Part shown: piece by piece, positions 35,608 to 45,180 of the stretch
Numbering within the stretch: the first letter of the stretch is position 1
Layout of the letters: each line of letters begins with the position of its first letter
Assembly (NCBI RefSeq): GCF_900156495.1
Contig: NZ_FTNT01000011.1
Coordinates: 1 to 64,000, forward strand
Direction of reading: 5' to 3'
DNA: 64,000 nt
Source of the DNA: Williamsia sterculiae
GTDB lineage: Bacteria > Actinomycetota > Actinomycetes > Mycobacteriales > Mycobacteriaceae
Translations under genes and position numbers: made by a program
Notes under the pieces: generated by a model
Seen by the model: the letters and a program-made list of their open reading frames with translations, nothing else
Database searches by the model: none
What the model was told of the DNA's origin: nothing

Positions 35608-37032
35608 TCACACCACCAGATCGATCAGCAGGATCACCACCAGTGCTCCGACCGACAGGACCGTCTCCATCAGTGACCAACTCTTGATGGTCTGCGGGAC
35701 GCTCAGACCGAAGAATTCCTTGACCAGCCAGAACCCCGCGTCGTTGACGTGCGAGAAGAACAACGATCCGGCACCCACCGCCAGGACCACCAGCGCGGTC
35801 TCCGTGGTACCGAGATCAGCGACCACGCCGGTCATCAACGTCGATGCGGTGATGGTGGCGATGGTCGCGGATCCCGCCGCCACGCGGATCAGCATGGCCA
35901 ACACCCACGCCAGCAACACCGGAGGAATGCTGCCCTTGGCTGCGACCTCACCGAGCATCGTCCCGATCCCGGTGTCCACCAACACCTGTTTGAACGCACC
36001 GCCCGCTGCGACGATGAGAACGATGCCGGCGATCCCCGGCAACGACTGTTCGGCTGCGGTGGAGATCTGTTTGGCGTTCATCCCCGATCCCACGCCGAAG
36101 GTGAACATCGCGACCAACGTCGCGATGAGGAGCGCGACGATGGGCGAGCCGATCACGTCGAAGGTCTCGCGAACCGGTGACGTGTCGTCGGCGATCGCCA
36201 CATCGACGATCGCTTTCGCCATCATCAGCACGATCGGGAGCAGGACCGTGGCCAGGGTGACGGCGAAACCGGGTCGCTTGTCGGTGGAACCCGTGGCGTC
36301 GTCCGCTCGACGGTCGAAGCGATCTGGTGTGGGTACATCCACCCATCGCGCGGCCACACGTCCGAACAATGGACCGGCCAGGATGGTGGTGGGAATGGCG
36401 ACGATCACCCCGAACATCAGGGTGGTGCCCAGGTCGGCCTTGAGATAGTCGACCGCCAGCAACGGGCCCGGGTGCGGTGGGACCAACCCGTGCATCGCGC
36501 TGAGGCCAGCAAGCGTCGGGATCGCGATGCTGATCAACGACATCTGCGCCCTTTTGGCGACGAGGCAGATCACCGGCATCAACAACACCAGGCCGATCTC
36601 GAAGAACATGGGCAGGCCGATCACCGCGCCCACGAGCGCCATCGCCCACGGCAGCGTGCGACGTGAGGCGCGGTCGACGATGGTGGCGACCAGCCGGTCG
36701 GCACCTCCGGAGTCGGCCAACAGCTTTGCGAAGATCGCTCCCAGTGCCACCAGGATGCCGACGCTGGCCATCGTGTCGCCGAAGCCCTTGGAGATGGAGT
36801 CCAGCAACACTTTGCCGTTCTCGGGGGTTGCATCGGTCTTCACCAACGGCATGCCGGCGATGAGGCCCACCAACGCGGCACCCAACAGCAGCGAGATGAA
36901 CGGGTGCACCTTCAACCACAGGATCAGCACCACGATCACCACGATGCCGGCGACCGCACTGACCGCGAGCACCGCGTCGGATGCGATGGGAGCCGGCAGC
37001 GTGGATTCGGCAGCCAACGCGCGCGCGATCAC
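35608..37032 (-). CDS. gntP: Gluconate:H+ symporter (GntP family)
   Basis: A 474-aa GntP-type permease with about twelve to fourteen membrane helices. Typical sequence includes HPFISLLLGAALVGLIAGMP, LADSGGADRLVATIVDRASRR, LVPPHPGPLLAVDYLKAD (the conserved Pro-Pro-His-Pro-Gly-Pro stretch), FSHVNDAGFWLVKEFFGLS and IKSWSLMETVLSV. It takes up gluconate with protons. The gluconokinase gene overlaps its start by 4 nt and a GntR regulator is divergent, making a complete gluconate utilisation unit. Confidence 0.92.
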   Translation of the reverse strand: MIARALAAESTLPAPIASDAVLAVSAVAGIVVIVVLILWLKVHPFISLLLGAALVGLIAGMPLVKTDATPENGKVLLDSISKGFGDTMASVGILVALGAIFAKLLADSGGADRLVATIVDRASRRTLPWAMALVGAVIGLPMFFEIGLVLLMPVICLVAKRAQMSLISIAIPTLAGLSAMHGLVPPHPGPLLAVDYLKADLGTTLMFGVIVAIPTTILAGPLFGRVAARWVDVPTPDRFDRRADDATGSTDKRPGFAVTLATVLLPIVLMMAKAIVDVAIADDTSPVRETFDVIGSPIVALLIATLVAMFTFGVGSGMNAKQISTAAEQSLPGIAGIVLIVAAGGAFKQVLVDTGIGTMLGEVAAKGSIPPVLLAWVLAMLIRVAAGSATIATITASTLMTGVVADLGTTETALVVLAVGAGSLFFSHVNDAGFWLVKEFFGLSVPQTIKSWSLMETVLSVGALVVILLIDLVV

Positions 37033-37592
37033 GCCGTCACCTCAGCACCCTCGTCGCCGACACCGACATAACGGTCGACGATGTCGTTGATGGGCAGCGA
37101 CACGTCCACGGTCACGCCGGCCTCGGCATCGCCCAGCGGCTCCAGGGTGTCGAACTGCGAGTCCAGCAGCGCAGCGGGCATGAAGTGTCCCGGTCGCGAC
37201 GCCTGTCGAGCGGCGATCAGCTCGCGCGAACCGCTCAGATAGAGGAACTGCACCCCTGTGTCCGCGTCGACACCGCTCCGGAGGACATCGCGGTAGGACC
37301 TCTTGAGCGCCGAGCAGGCCACCACCCCACCGGTCGTCCTGTGCTCACGCAACCAGCCGGCGATCGTCTCCAACCAGGGGGTCCGATCCGCGTCGTCCAG
37401 CGGCACACCCGCGGCCATCTTGTCGATGTTGGCCTGCGGGTGCAGGTCGTCGGCGTCGGCGAAGGGAACCCGCAGACGCTGTGCGAGTGCAGCTCCGACG
37501 ACACTCTTGCCCGAACCGGAAACGCCCATCACCACGACCAGACGGTGATCTGGTCGGGTCGTCGACGCTGACGAGGTGGACTGTGATGACAT
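37029..37592 (-). CDS. gntK: Gluconokinase
   Basis: A 187-aa kinase that makes 6-phosphogluconate from gluconate and ATP. The P-loop is VMGVSGSGKSVVGAAL. Following segments are FADADDLHPQANIDKMAAGVPLDD and DADRTPWLETIAGWLREH, with CSALKRSYRDVLR and SRPGHFMPAALLDSQFDTLE, all close to GntK. It is the first gene of the gntK-gntP operon, overlapping gntP by ATGA, and the product feeds the pentose phosphate pathway; glucose-6-phosphate dehydrogenase is also encoded in this window (61904). Confidence 0.93.
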   Translation of the reverse strand: MSSQSTSSASTTRPDHRLVVVMGVSGSGKSVVGAALAQRLRVPFADADDLHPQANIDKMAAGVPLDDADRTPWLETIAGWLREHRTTGGVVACSALKRSYRDVLRSGVDADTGVQFLYLSGSRELIAARQASRPGHFMPAALLDSQFDTLEPLGDAEAGVTVDVSLPINDIVDRYVGVGDEGAEVTA

Positions 37593-37637
37593 GGATGTTC
37601 ACCGATCTGTGTAGTGACGTGTGACACACATGGTGGC

Positions 37638-37655
37638 TTAATCATCAGATTATTA
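37638..37655. promoter_or_regulatory. Candidate operator between gntK and gntR
   Basis: TTAATCATCAGATTATTA contains the inverted repeat AATC-4-GATT, the most AT-rich element of this 127-base divergent promoter region. It is a plausible site for the GntR regulator. Confidence 0.35.
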
Positions 37656-37719
37656 CAAGGGTTCGACGTATATCGTGCGATTCATATCCGATGCGTGCCG
37701 CTGATGACATGATGTGGAC

Positions 37720-38457
37720 ATGACCCGCGGAGATCGCAGTCACCCAGATCGACCCCGTGGCGCGCGCGCGACGGGGTTACACGACACCGTGACCAACACC
37801 TTCGGTCGACGCATAGTCTCCGGTGAGCTCGCGGCCGGGACGGTGCTCACGCTGGAATCCATCCAGGAATCCGCGGGGGTGTCGCTCGGTGTCGCGCGCG
37901 AGGCGGCGCGGGTGCTGACCTCGATGGGCCTGACGACGGCCCGACGCCGCGTGGGGCTCACGGTCCAGCCCCGCTCCTCGTGGAATGTGTTCGACCCGAT
38001 GCTGATCCGGTGGCGAATGGACTCGGGCGACCAGGTGGAGCAGTTGCTGTCGATGTCGGATCTGCGGCGCGGTATCGAACCTGCCGCGGCAGCCCTGGCC
38101 GCACAACGAGCCTCTCCCGAGGACTGCAGCGCACTGTCCGCGGCCGCGCTGGACATGATCGTCTTCGGTCGTGAAGGGGACCTGGAGAAGTATCTGCAGG
38201 CCGACATCCGGTTCCACCGGACCATCCTCGCCGCGACCGGCAACGAGATGTACCGCGCCCTCGGTCCGATCGTCGCCGAGGTACTGGCCGGTCGAACCCA
38301 TCACGGGATGATGCCCGCCGACCCCAACCCTCTCGCGATCGCCATGCACGAGGAGGTGGCCACCGCCATCCGGCTGGGCGACTCGGCGACCGCGGAGGCG
38401 ACGATGCGCAGGATCATCACCGAGGCTGCCGACGCCGTGGCGCACGAGTTCCGCTGA
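37720..38457 (+). CDS. GntR-family regulator with FCD domain, probable gluconate repressor
   Basis: A 245-aa FadR-subfamily regulator. The winged HTH reads GRRIVSGELAAGTVLTLESIQESAGVSLGVAREAARVL. The all-helical FCD domain contains LSMSDLRRGIEPAAAALAAQ, ADIRFHRTILAATGNEMYRAL and the metal-site His pattern (RFHRTI, MHEEVATAIRLGD). It is divergent from gntK-gntP and thus probably represses them, with gluconate or 6-phosphogluconate as inducer (inference from neighbourhood). Confidence 0.88.
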   Translation: MTRGDRSHPDRPRGARATGLHDTVTNTFGRRIVSGELAAGTVLTLESIQESAGVSLGVAREAARVLTSMGLTTARRRVGLTVQPRSSWNVFDPMLIRWRMDSGDQVEQLLSMSDLRRGIEPAAAALAAQRASPEDCSALSAAALDMIVFGREGDLEKYLQADIRFHRTILAATGNEMYRALGPIVAEVLAGRTHHGMMPADPNPLAIAMHEEVATAIRLGDSATAEATMRRIITEAADAVAHEFR

Positions 38458-38478
38458 TCACCCGGCCACGGGATGCGG

Positions 38479-38826
38479 TCAGATCGCCGCGTTCACCGCA
38501 CGCTCCACCGCTTGCGGGTCCGCAACCGTCAGCACCAGGCGGTCGAAACCCGCCGTCCCGTCGAGTTCGATCACCACGTTGTCGACCGGATCGCTCACGT
38601 TCCAGAACGTGGTCTCGCCGCCGGCGCGAAACGTTCCCGCATACTTCCCCGGAACGCGCAACCCCGGCCCCCGGCGACCCTTCGGCTCACGCCGCACGCC
38701 GGTGTCGGCGGTCGCGCCACGGACCGCTCGCAAGGGTGTGTCGATTCGTCGCCGGAAGCTCCACAGGCGGTCCAGACCGCCGGGTCGCACGATCAGCTGG
38801 TCGCCCTCTATGGTCACCGTGTTCAT
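38479..38826 (-). CDS. Conserved hypothetical protein, possibly bacterial PH-domain-like
   Basis: A 115-aa protein opening with the strand pattern TVTIEGDQLIVRPGGLDRLWSFRRRIDTPLRAV. It continues PGKYAGTFRAGGETTFWNVSDP and ends with a helix (VADPQAVERAVNAA). This arrangement is like the small bacterial PH-like domains. ATG 38826 overlaps the upstream TetR stop by 4 nt. No function is known; co-transcription with TetR suggests a regulated unit. Confidence 0.65.
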   Translation of the reverse strand: MNTVTIEGDQLIVRPGGLDRLWSFRRRIDTPLRAVRGATADTGVRREPKGRRGPGLRVPGKYAGTFRAGGETTFWNVSDPVDNVVIELDGTAGFDRLVLTVADPQAVERAVNAAI

Positions 38827-39176
38827 CCCTGGCCCCTTTCCTCGATCCCGGCTCGACGAAGCACGGCCTCGCCGAGTGCGTGCGCGTTCAGTCCTCGCGC
38901 GTCCAGCAATGCCGCGAGCTCGGCTCGTACCGCGGGATCGGCAGGCGCGAGGTCCATCAAAGCCACTACCACCAGATCAACGGGGACCGCGGCCGCCCGG
39001 AGTGCCGACAGGAACAGTCCCCGTTTGCTCCCGAACGCGTTGTAGAGGCTTGCCCGTCGGATCCCCGTAGCCGCGAGCAGCTGATCCATCGACGCCCCGT
39101 TGTACCCGTACTCGGTGAAGACCGTGGTTGCAGTCGTCACCACCGCGTCGGTGTCGAAGGCCCGAGGTCGAGGCAT
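38823..39176 (-). CDS. TetR-family regulator, unusually short
   Basis: A 117-aa protein starting at MPRPRAFD (ATG 39176). The N-terminal HTH is complete (VVTTATTVFTEYGYNGASMDQLLAATGIRRASLYNAFGSKRG). Usual TetR proteins have about 190 residues; here the ligand domain is cut to about 60 residues (LDARGLNAHALGEAVLRR) and the next gene begins by overlap. It is probably a functional short variant or a stable truncation. Divergent from the MHS transporter at 39261. Confidence 0.75.
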   Translation of the reverse strand: MPRPRAFDTDAVVTTATTVFTEYGYNGASMDQLLAATGIRRASLYNAFGSKRGLFLSALRAAAVPVDLVVVALMDLAPADPAVRAELAALLDARGLNAHALGEAVLRRAGIEERGQG

Positions 39177-39260
39177 GACACCGATATTAGACTGAATGGT
39201 CAAAAAGGCAACACCGGGGTGACGTCATCGCGGCCCGCGAAGTTTTAATAAGGTAATTTC

Positions 39261-40772
39261 ATGAGTTCCGATATTGACACCGACGTGTCGACCTTGCTTC
39301 CGCGCTGGGACCCCGAGGAAGTCAAGCGCTCGCGACTGAAGGCTCTGGGGCGCCTCATGCGCCGCAAGCCGCCACTGACCCAGTCGTCGATCACCGTGGT
39401 CGATCAACCGATGCTCAAGCGCGCCATCAGTGCCGCAGCGCTGGGCAACACCATGGAGTGGTTCGATTTCGGCGTCTACGGCTACCTCGCGGCCACGCTG
39501 GGAAAGGTGTTCTATCCGAGCGCGTCGAGCAGCGCCCAATTGCTGGCGACGTTCGCCACCTTCGCCGCCGCGTTCATCGTGCGCCCGCTCGGTGGCCTCT
39601 TCTTCGGGCCGCTGGGCGACAAGATCGGTCGTCAGAAGGTGCTGGCGGCCACCATGATCATGATGTCCATCGGCACCTTCGCGGTGGGCCTGATCCCCAG
39701 TTACGGATCCATCGGCATCTGGGCTCCGATCCTGCTGCTGGTCGCCCGGATGGTTCAGGGCTTCTCGACCGGTGGCGAATACGGCGGCGCGACCACCTTC
39801 ATCGCCGAGTACTCCCCCGACCGTCGACGCGGATTCCTCGGCAGCTGGCTCGACTTCGGCACGTTCATCGGCTACTCGCTGGGTTCGCTGATGGTGACTG
39901 TGCTCAATGCCGGCCTGGGCGAGGACACGATGATCGACTGGGGCTGGCGTATCCCGTTCTTCATCGCCGGGCCGATGGGTCTCATCGGCCTGTACCTGCG
40001 GTTGAAGCTCGAGGACACTCCGGCGTTCCGTCAGCAACTCGACGAACACGACAAGAAGGTGAAACAGAACGAGAGCAGCGGCCACAAGATCGGCGAGATC
40101 TTCGTCAAGTACTGGCGCGGGCTGCTCATCTGCATCGGCCTCGTGATCCTCTACAACGTCACCAACTACATGATCACGGCTTATCTGCCGACCTACTTCA
40201 CCGACGTGGTGGGACGTAGCCAGCTGACCAGCGACCTGCTGGTCTTGCTCTCCATGCTGATCGTCGTCGCCAGCATCGTGTTCATCGGACATCTCAGTGA
40301 CCGTTTCGGTCGGCGACCCATCTTCGCGGCCGCCGCGATCGCGCAGATCATCCTGGCGGTGCCGGCATTCTGGCTGTTGAGCATGCACTCGTTGTGGGCG
40401 CCGATCATCGCCTGTGTCGTCTTCGGTGTCATCCTGGCCTGCTTCGCCGCTCCCACCGCGTCGACACTGCCTGCCCTGTTCCCGACCGCGGTGCGCTACG
40501 GCGCACTCTCGATCGGGTTCAACATCGCCGTCTCGGCTTTCGGCGGCACCACGCCGCTGGTCACCTCGGCGTTGGTCAGTGGAACCGGCAACAATCTGAT
40601 GCCCGGGTTCTACCTGGTCATCAGCGGCGTGATCGGTCTGATCGCGGTGGTCTTCCTGCGCGAGACGGCCACTCACCCCTTGGAGGGGTCACCGCCACAG
40701 GTCGACGATCCCGAGGAAGCGGCCGAGGTGTACCGGGATGCGAAGGACTACGCCGATACCCACCCCGTCTAG
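39261..40772 (+). CDS. MFS transporter, metabolite:H+ symporter (MHS) family
   Basis: A 503-aa twelve-helix transporter with the MHS marks: AAALGNTMEWFDFGVYGYLA in helix 1, RPLGGLFFGPLGDKIGRQKVL in loop 2, RMVQGFSTGGEYGGATTFIAEYSP after helix 4, and FIGHLSDRFGRRPI in loop 8. ProP, ShiA and KgtP belong to this family. A long cytosolic N-terminal extension of about 50 residues (WDPEEVKRSRLKALGRLMRR) is somewhat unusual. Substrate is unknown; compatible solute or organic acid is likely. Divergent from TetR. Confidence 0.88.
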   Translation: MSSDIDTDVSTLLPRWDPEEVKRSRLKALGRLMRRKPPLTQSSITVVDQPMLKRAISAAALGNTMEWFDFGVYGYLAATLGKVFYPSASSSAQLLATFATFAAAFIVRPLGGLFFGPLGDKIGRQKVLAATMIMMSIGTFAVGLIPSYGSIGIWAPILLLVARMVQGFSTGGEYGGATTFIAEYSPDRRRGFLGSWLDFGTFIGYSLGSLMVTVLNAGLGEDTMIDWGWRIPFFIAGPMGLIGLYLRLKLEDTPAFRQQLDEHDKKVKQNESSGHKIGEIFVKYWRGLLICIGLVILYNVTNYMITAYLPTYFTDVVGRSQLTSDLLVLLSMLIVVASIVFIGHLSDRFGRRPIFAAAAIAQIILAVPAFWLLSMHSLWAPIIACVVFGVILACFAAPTASTLPALFPTAVRYGALSIGFNIAVSAFGGTTPLVTSALVSGTGNNLMPGFYLVISGVIGLIAVVFLRETATHPLEGSPPQVDDPEEAAEVYRDAKDYADTHPV

Positions 40773-40793
40773 GCCCGGATGGACGACCCCGGG

Positions 40794-41552
40794 TCACAAC
40801 ACCTGCGAGAGGAAGCTACGCAGGCGTTCGGAGGCTGCATCGGTGAAGAGCTGATCGGGTTCACCGGTCTCGACCACCGCCCCGTTGTCCATGAACAGCA
40901 CGTTGTCGGACACGTTGCGGGCATAGCTCATCTCGTGGGTCACCACCACCATGGTCATCCCCTGCTGGGCGAGGTCGGCCATCAGACCCAGCACGCCCTT
41001 CACAAGTTCGGGGTCGAGGGCCGACGTGGCCTCGTCGAAGAACATGACCTGCGGCTCCATCGCCAACGCCCTGGCGATGGCGACGCGCTGTTGCTGCCCG
41101 CCCGACAGCCGGCTCGGACGGGCGTCCGCCTTGGCGGTGAGACCGACGATCTCCAACTGTTGCAAGGCCAACGCCCGCGCCCGCTCCTTGTCGAGGCCTC
41201 GTAGCTTGCGCGGACCCAGCGCCACGTTCTCGGCCACGGTCTTGTGCGGGAAGAGGTTGAACTGCTGGAACACCATGCCGATTCGGCGGCGCAGGTCGTC
41301 GGGGTTGTCCTTGAGCACCGATCGCCCGTCGAGCAGGATGTCACCCGCATCCGGCTCGTGCAGCCGGTTCAAGACCCGCAACAGAGTCGATTTGCCCGAC
41401 CCGGACGGACCGATCACGGTCGTGGTGGTGCCCGCGTCGACCTGGATGTCGACTCCGCGCAACACCTTGTGGTCACCGAACGACAGGTGCAGATCGGTGC
41501 CCGTGAGCGACACGGCCTCGCGTGTGGTGGGTTCGGCGGACACGCCGATCAC
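40794..41552 (-). CDS. Polar amino acid ABC transporter, ATP-binding protein (GlnQ type)
   Basis: A 252-aa ATPase. Walker A is GPSGSGKST, followed by the Q-loop FQQFNLFPHKTV, the ABC signature LSGGQQQRVAIARAL, Walker B VMFFDEATSALDPE and the H-loop VVTHEMSYARNV. All match the polar-amino-acid PAAT subfamily. The gene overlaps the upstream permease gene by 4 nt and powers import through it. Confidence 0.92.
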   Translation of the reverse strand: MIGVSAEPTTREAVSLTGTDLHLSFGDHKVLRGVDIQVDAGTTTTVIGPSGSGKSTLLRVLNRLHEPDAGDILLDGRSVLKDNPDDLRRRIGMVFQQFNLFPHKTVAENVALGPRKLRGLDKERARALALQQLEIVGLTAKADARPSRLSGGQQQRVAIARALAMEPQVMFFDEATSALDPELVKGVLGLMADLAQQGMTMVVVTHEMSYARNVSDNVLFMDNGAVVETGEPDQLFTDAASERLRSFLSQVL

Positions 41553-43393
41553 CCCTTTCCTGGCGTCGCACCGGGAGTTCCGGCGGGCAGCGGTTCCGGC
41601 TCGGCCTGAGTGGGTCGCCCGGTACGGAGTCTGTGGTCGATGTAGTTCACCAGGTGTGTCAACGGGATGGTCAGCACCAGGTAGATCAGTCCGGCAGCGA
41701 CCAGCGGCGACAGGTTGCCGGTCTGTGCGTTGAGGTCACGACCCACGGCGAACAGCTCGCGCTGGCTGGCCAACAGACCCAGGAAGTACACCAGCGAGCT
41801 GTCCTTGATCAGGCTGATGAACTGGTTCATCAACGCGGGCAACACCCGCCGCACGCCCTGGGGCACCACCACCAGTCGCATGGACTGTCGGTAGCTGAAC
41901 CCGATGGCCCGCGACGCCTCCAGCTGTCCGTCGTCGACGCTCTGGATACCGGAACGGAATATCTCCCCGATGTACGCCGCGGCCAATAACGCCAGTGCCA
42001 CCGCACCCAACCAGTACGGATTGTTCCCGGTCAGATTCTTCACCACCGGTCCGATACCCAGACCGACAACCAGGATCACCACCACCGCGGGTAGACCACG
42101 GAAGATGTCGGTGTAGATGCGGGCGGGCCACCGCAGCCAGCGCGATCGGGAGATGCCCGCGACGGCCAGGACCATGCCGAGAATCGTGCCGAGAACCCCC
42201 GAGACCACCGACAGGATCAACGTGTTGGGCAGACCGGTCTTCAACAGATCGGGCAGAGCCTTGGCGTAGAGATCCCAGCTGAAAAAGGTGGTGCCGAGCT
42301 GTTGCAGAGTGCTCTTCGGCTTGGCCGCGTTGTCGGTCTTCGGAGCCTTCGCCTCGTTCTCTCGCGCGATGGCTGCGATGTCGGGTAGCCGTGGTGCGGG
42401 CGCGGCCTTGCTGCCCGGCTTCCAACCCTTGGGCAGCTCCCGCGGCACCCAGTCGGTGTAGAGCTTGGCGTAGGTACCGTCGGCGATGATCGCGTCGAGG
42501 CCGGAGTTGAGCGCCTCGGTGAGCTTCGGCTTGTTCTTGCCGACCGCCCACGCCACGAAATTGTTGACACTGAACGTGTTCTCGGCGATCGTCGTGCCGT
42601 CGCCCGGGCGGATCGCGCCCTCGGCCTGCTGCGAGGGCGCCACCCAGGCGTCGATCTGCCCGCTCTTGAGGTTGGCGTACGCGGTCGCGTAGTCGGGGAA
42701 CTTGACCGCCTCCAGGTGCAACGTGTTCTGCACGTAGTCGTCCTGCACGGTCCCCTGCACCACGCCGATGCGGGTCGACTTCGACAGGTTCGCGAATCCC
42801 TTGATCGACCCACCCGCGGGCGCGACCAACGAGAAATAACCGAAGTCGTAACCGTTGGTGAAATCGACGGTCTTGCGGCGCTCGTCGGTGGTGGTGATCG
42901 AGGACGACCCCACGTCGAAGCGGTTGTTGGCAACCTGCGAGAGGAGTCCGGAGAACTCCGTTCCGGAGAACTGGATACGCAGCTTCAACTTGGCGGCGAT
43001 CGCCTTGAGCAATTCGTTGTCGAATCCGGTGAAGGAACCCTTGCCGTTGACGCAGATGCTCGGTCCGGCATCGGACAACGTGCCCACCGAGATGGTGCCC
43101 GGATCCAGCAGACCCAACGCATCGACGTCTATCTGATCGACCGGCGTCGTCGTCGCGGTGGTGTACTTGTCCTCCCCGCCCTGTTCGGCCGCCGCGAGGT
43201 TGACCGGCGCGGCCGACGCGGACGCCAACCCCGCCGGGGCACAGCTGTCGGCAGCCGGTGCCGCGGATGCTCGAGATGCCGGCGCCCCGAGCACCGCGAC
43301 GGCGGCGAGCAGCGCTATGGCCAGGACCAACGCCGCGCAGCGAGCGATCGCGGACGTCGGCGAGCTGAGATCGGCGGATCGGCGTGACAGCAC
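41549..43393 (-). CDS. Substrate-binding domain fused to ABC permease (polar amino acid)
   Basis: A 614-aa fusion. A signal peptide (LVLAIALLAAVAVLGAPASRASA) leads into an SBP_bac_3 domain (IRIQFSGTEFSGLLSQV-like, SSITTTDERRKTVDFTNGYDF, GVVQGTVQDDYVQNT, DAWVAPSQQAEGAI). A linker follows, then the GlnP-type permease (TGLPNTLILSVVSGVLGTILG, GEIFRSGIQSVDDGQLEASRAIGFSYRQSMRLVVVPQGVRRVLPAL with the EAA loop). In one polypeptide it combines the receptor with the channel, and with the neighbouring ATPase forms a complete two-gene importer. Fusions are known in this family. Confidence 0.9.
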   Translation of the reverse strand: MLSRRSADLSSPTSAIARCAALVLAIALLAAVAVLGAPASRASAAPAADSCAPAGLASASAAPVNLAAAEQGGEDKYTTATTTPVDQIDVDALGLLDPGTISVGTLSDAGPSICVNGKGSFTGFDNELLKAIAAKLKLRIQFSGTEFSGLLSQVANNRFDVGSSSITTTDERRKTVDFTNGYDFGYFSLVAPAGGSIKGFANLSKSTRIGVVQGTVQDDYVQNTLHLEAVKFPDYATAYANLKSGQIDAWVAPSQQAEGAIRPGDGTTIAENTFSVNNFVAWAVGKNKPKLTEALNSGLDAIIADGTYAKLYTDWVPRELPKGWKPGSKAAPAPRLPDIAAIARENEAKAPKTDNAAKPKSTLQQLGTTFFSWDLYAKALPDLLKTGLPNTLILSVVSGVLGTILGMVLAVAGISRSRWLRWPARIYTDIFRGLPAVVVILVVGLGIGPVVKNLTGNNPYWLGAVALALLAAAYIGEIFRSGIQSVDDGQLEASRAIGFSYRQSMRLVVVPQGVRRVLPALMNQFISLIKDSSLVYFLGLLASQRELFAVGRDLNAQTGNLSPLVAAGLIYLVLTIPLTHLVNYIDHRLRTGRPTQAEPEPLPAGTPGATPGKG

Positions 43394-43612
43394 CGACGGA
43401 TATTAGCCACAGACGGGTAGCGGCAACCAACTTGCAATCAGTCCGAGCGCAACACCCGAACGCCGGTGTCGACGAACAGTACATGGCCGGAACCCACGAG
43501 AGGGTGGCCGCGCAATTCTCCGAACCGGGCACCCACTCATCGCTCGATCTTGTCGTGGATCTGCGATCATCACTGCGTCGGGTCACCATCGCAGAACCCG
43601 GGAGCAATCAGG

Positions 43613-45109
43613 GTGGACGAGACGACAGCCACGGATCGCACGACGGATTCGCCCGAATGGGTGCCCGCGATGGCGTGGGTGCCCGTCGGGGCGGCCGCCG
43701 TGGGATTCTGCGCGGTACTGCTGGCACTTTCCACCCGATACGGCTATCACCGCGACGAACTGTACTTCCGCGTCGCCGGGCGCCACCTGGCGTGGGGATA
43801 CGTCGATCAGCCACCCTGGACGCCTCTGCTGGCCCGGATCGGCGTCGATCTGTTCGGTGACACGGTCATCGGGCTGCGTGTTCTCCCGGCCGTCATCGCG
43901 GGCATCATCGTGGTGACCGCAGGGCTGCTCGCCCGGGAACTCGGCGCGACGAGGGGGGCCCAGGTGCTGGCCGCCGGAGCCGTCGGTAGCACGACGATGG
44001 TGCTGCAGGTGGGCCACATGTTGTCCACCCCCACCACCGACATCGCGATCTGGTTGGCGATCGCGGTGGTGTTCGCCCGTATGCTGCGCACCGGACAATC
44101 CCGTTGGTGGGTGGCCGTCGGGCTGATGGCCGGTCTGGGTGCGTTGAACAAGTTCACCGTGTTCCTGTTGGTGGCCACGTTGGTGATCGGAGTGATGATC
44201 GTCGGTCCGCGCGACGTCCTGCGCTCGTGGTGGGTGGCGGTCGGCGCGATACTGGCCGTCCTGATCATCAGCCCCACCCTGGGATGGCAGGCAGCGCAAG
44301 GATTTCCACAGTTTGCGGTGGCGTCGTCGATTGCCGACGACGCCACCACCAACCGAATCCTGTTCTTTCCCATGCAGATCCTGATCGTCGGCCCGCTGCT
44401 CGCCCCGATGTGGGTTGTCGGGTTGTTGGCACTGTGGCGTGATCCGGGGTTGCGCCGGTTTCGCGCGTTCGGTGTGGCCTATCCTGTCGCCGCGGTGGCG
44501 GTGATCATCGGGGCAGGCAAGTTCTACTACGTCTTCGGATTGCTGGCCGTGTTGCTGGTCACGGGGGCCGCGCCCACCCTGCGTTGGCTACGACGTGGTG
44601 GTGCACGTCTGGTGATGGCGTCGGCCGCGGTGGTGATCACCCTGATCACCAACGCGCTGATCGGACTACCGCTACTGCCGGCAACAGCGATCGGGGTGGT
44701 CAACGCGGCGGACAAGGAACAGGGCGAACAGATCGGTTGGCAGTCGTTCGCCGCGACGGTGGACGGTGTATGGCATCAGATACCGGAGAGCAGTAGGCCG
44801 ACGGCGGTGGTGTACTCGGACAACTACGGTGAGGCAGGAGCTCTGGATCGGTACGCCACCGACCTCATGCCGTACTCGGGACACATGAGTTTCGCGAACT
44901 GGGGACCACCCTCCGACCGGGAGACCGGCCCCGTCGTCGTGGTCGACGGTGGCCATCCGCACCGGGCGCCTGCATATTTCACCGACTGCCGGCACGCCGC
45001 CCGCATCGACAGTGGTGTCGACAACGACGAGCAGGGCACCGGCGTGTGGCTGTGCACCGGACCGCACCGTCCGTGGTCGGTGCTCTGGCCACACCTCCGC
45101 CGAACGTGA
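43613..45109 (+). CDS. GT39-type membrane glycosyltransferase (ArnT/PMT-like)
   Basis: A 498-aa protein with a dozen hydrophobic segments. GT39/83-family sequence includes YGYHRDELYFRVAGRHLAWGYVDQPPWTPLLARIG (the acidic DE catalytic pair in the first external loop), the second VGHMLSTPTTDIAIWLAI, and AGKFYYVFGLLAVLLVTGA. A soluble C-terminal domain of about 110 residues carries SYSDNYGEAGALDRY-like sequence (VVYSDNYGEAGALDRYATDL). It uses a polyprenyl-phosphate sugar outside the membrane to modify an envelope molecule. GTG 43613 has GGGAG 8 bases before it. Confidence 0.85.
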   Translation: MDETTATDRTTDSPEWVPAMAWVPVGAAAVGFCAVLLALSTRYGYHRDELYFRVAGRHLAWGYVDQPPWTPLLARIGVDLFGDTVIGLRVLPAVIAGIIVVTAGLLARELGATRGAQVLAAGAVGSTTMVLQVGHMLSTPTTDIAIWLAIAVVFARMLRTGQSRWWVAVGLMAGLGALNKFTVFLLVATLVIGVMIVGPRDVLRSWWVAVGAILAVLIISPTLGWQAAQGFPQFAVASSIADDATTNRILFFPMQILIVGPLLAPMWVVGLLALWRDPGLRRFRAFGVAYPVAAVAVIIGAGKFYYVFGLLAVLLVTGAAPTLRWLRRGGARLVMASAAVVITLITNALIGLPLLPATAIGVVNAADKEQGEQIGWQSFAATVDGVWHQIPESSRPTAVVYSDNYGEAGALDRYATDLMPYSGHMSFANWGPPSDRETGPVVVVDGGHPHRAPAYFTDCRHAARIDSGVDNDEQGTGVWLCTGPHRPWSVLWPHLRRT

Positions 45110-45180
45110 TCGTTCTGCTCCGCCGGCATCGACTCACCGCTCCCGACGACCGCCGAGGCCTGCTGTATATTCCCACCCGA

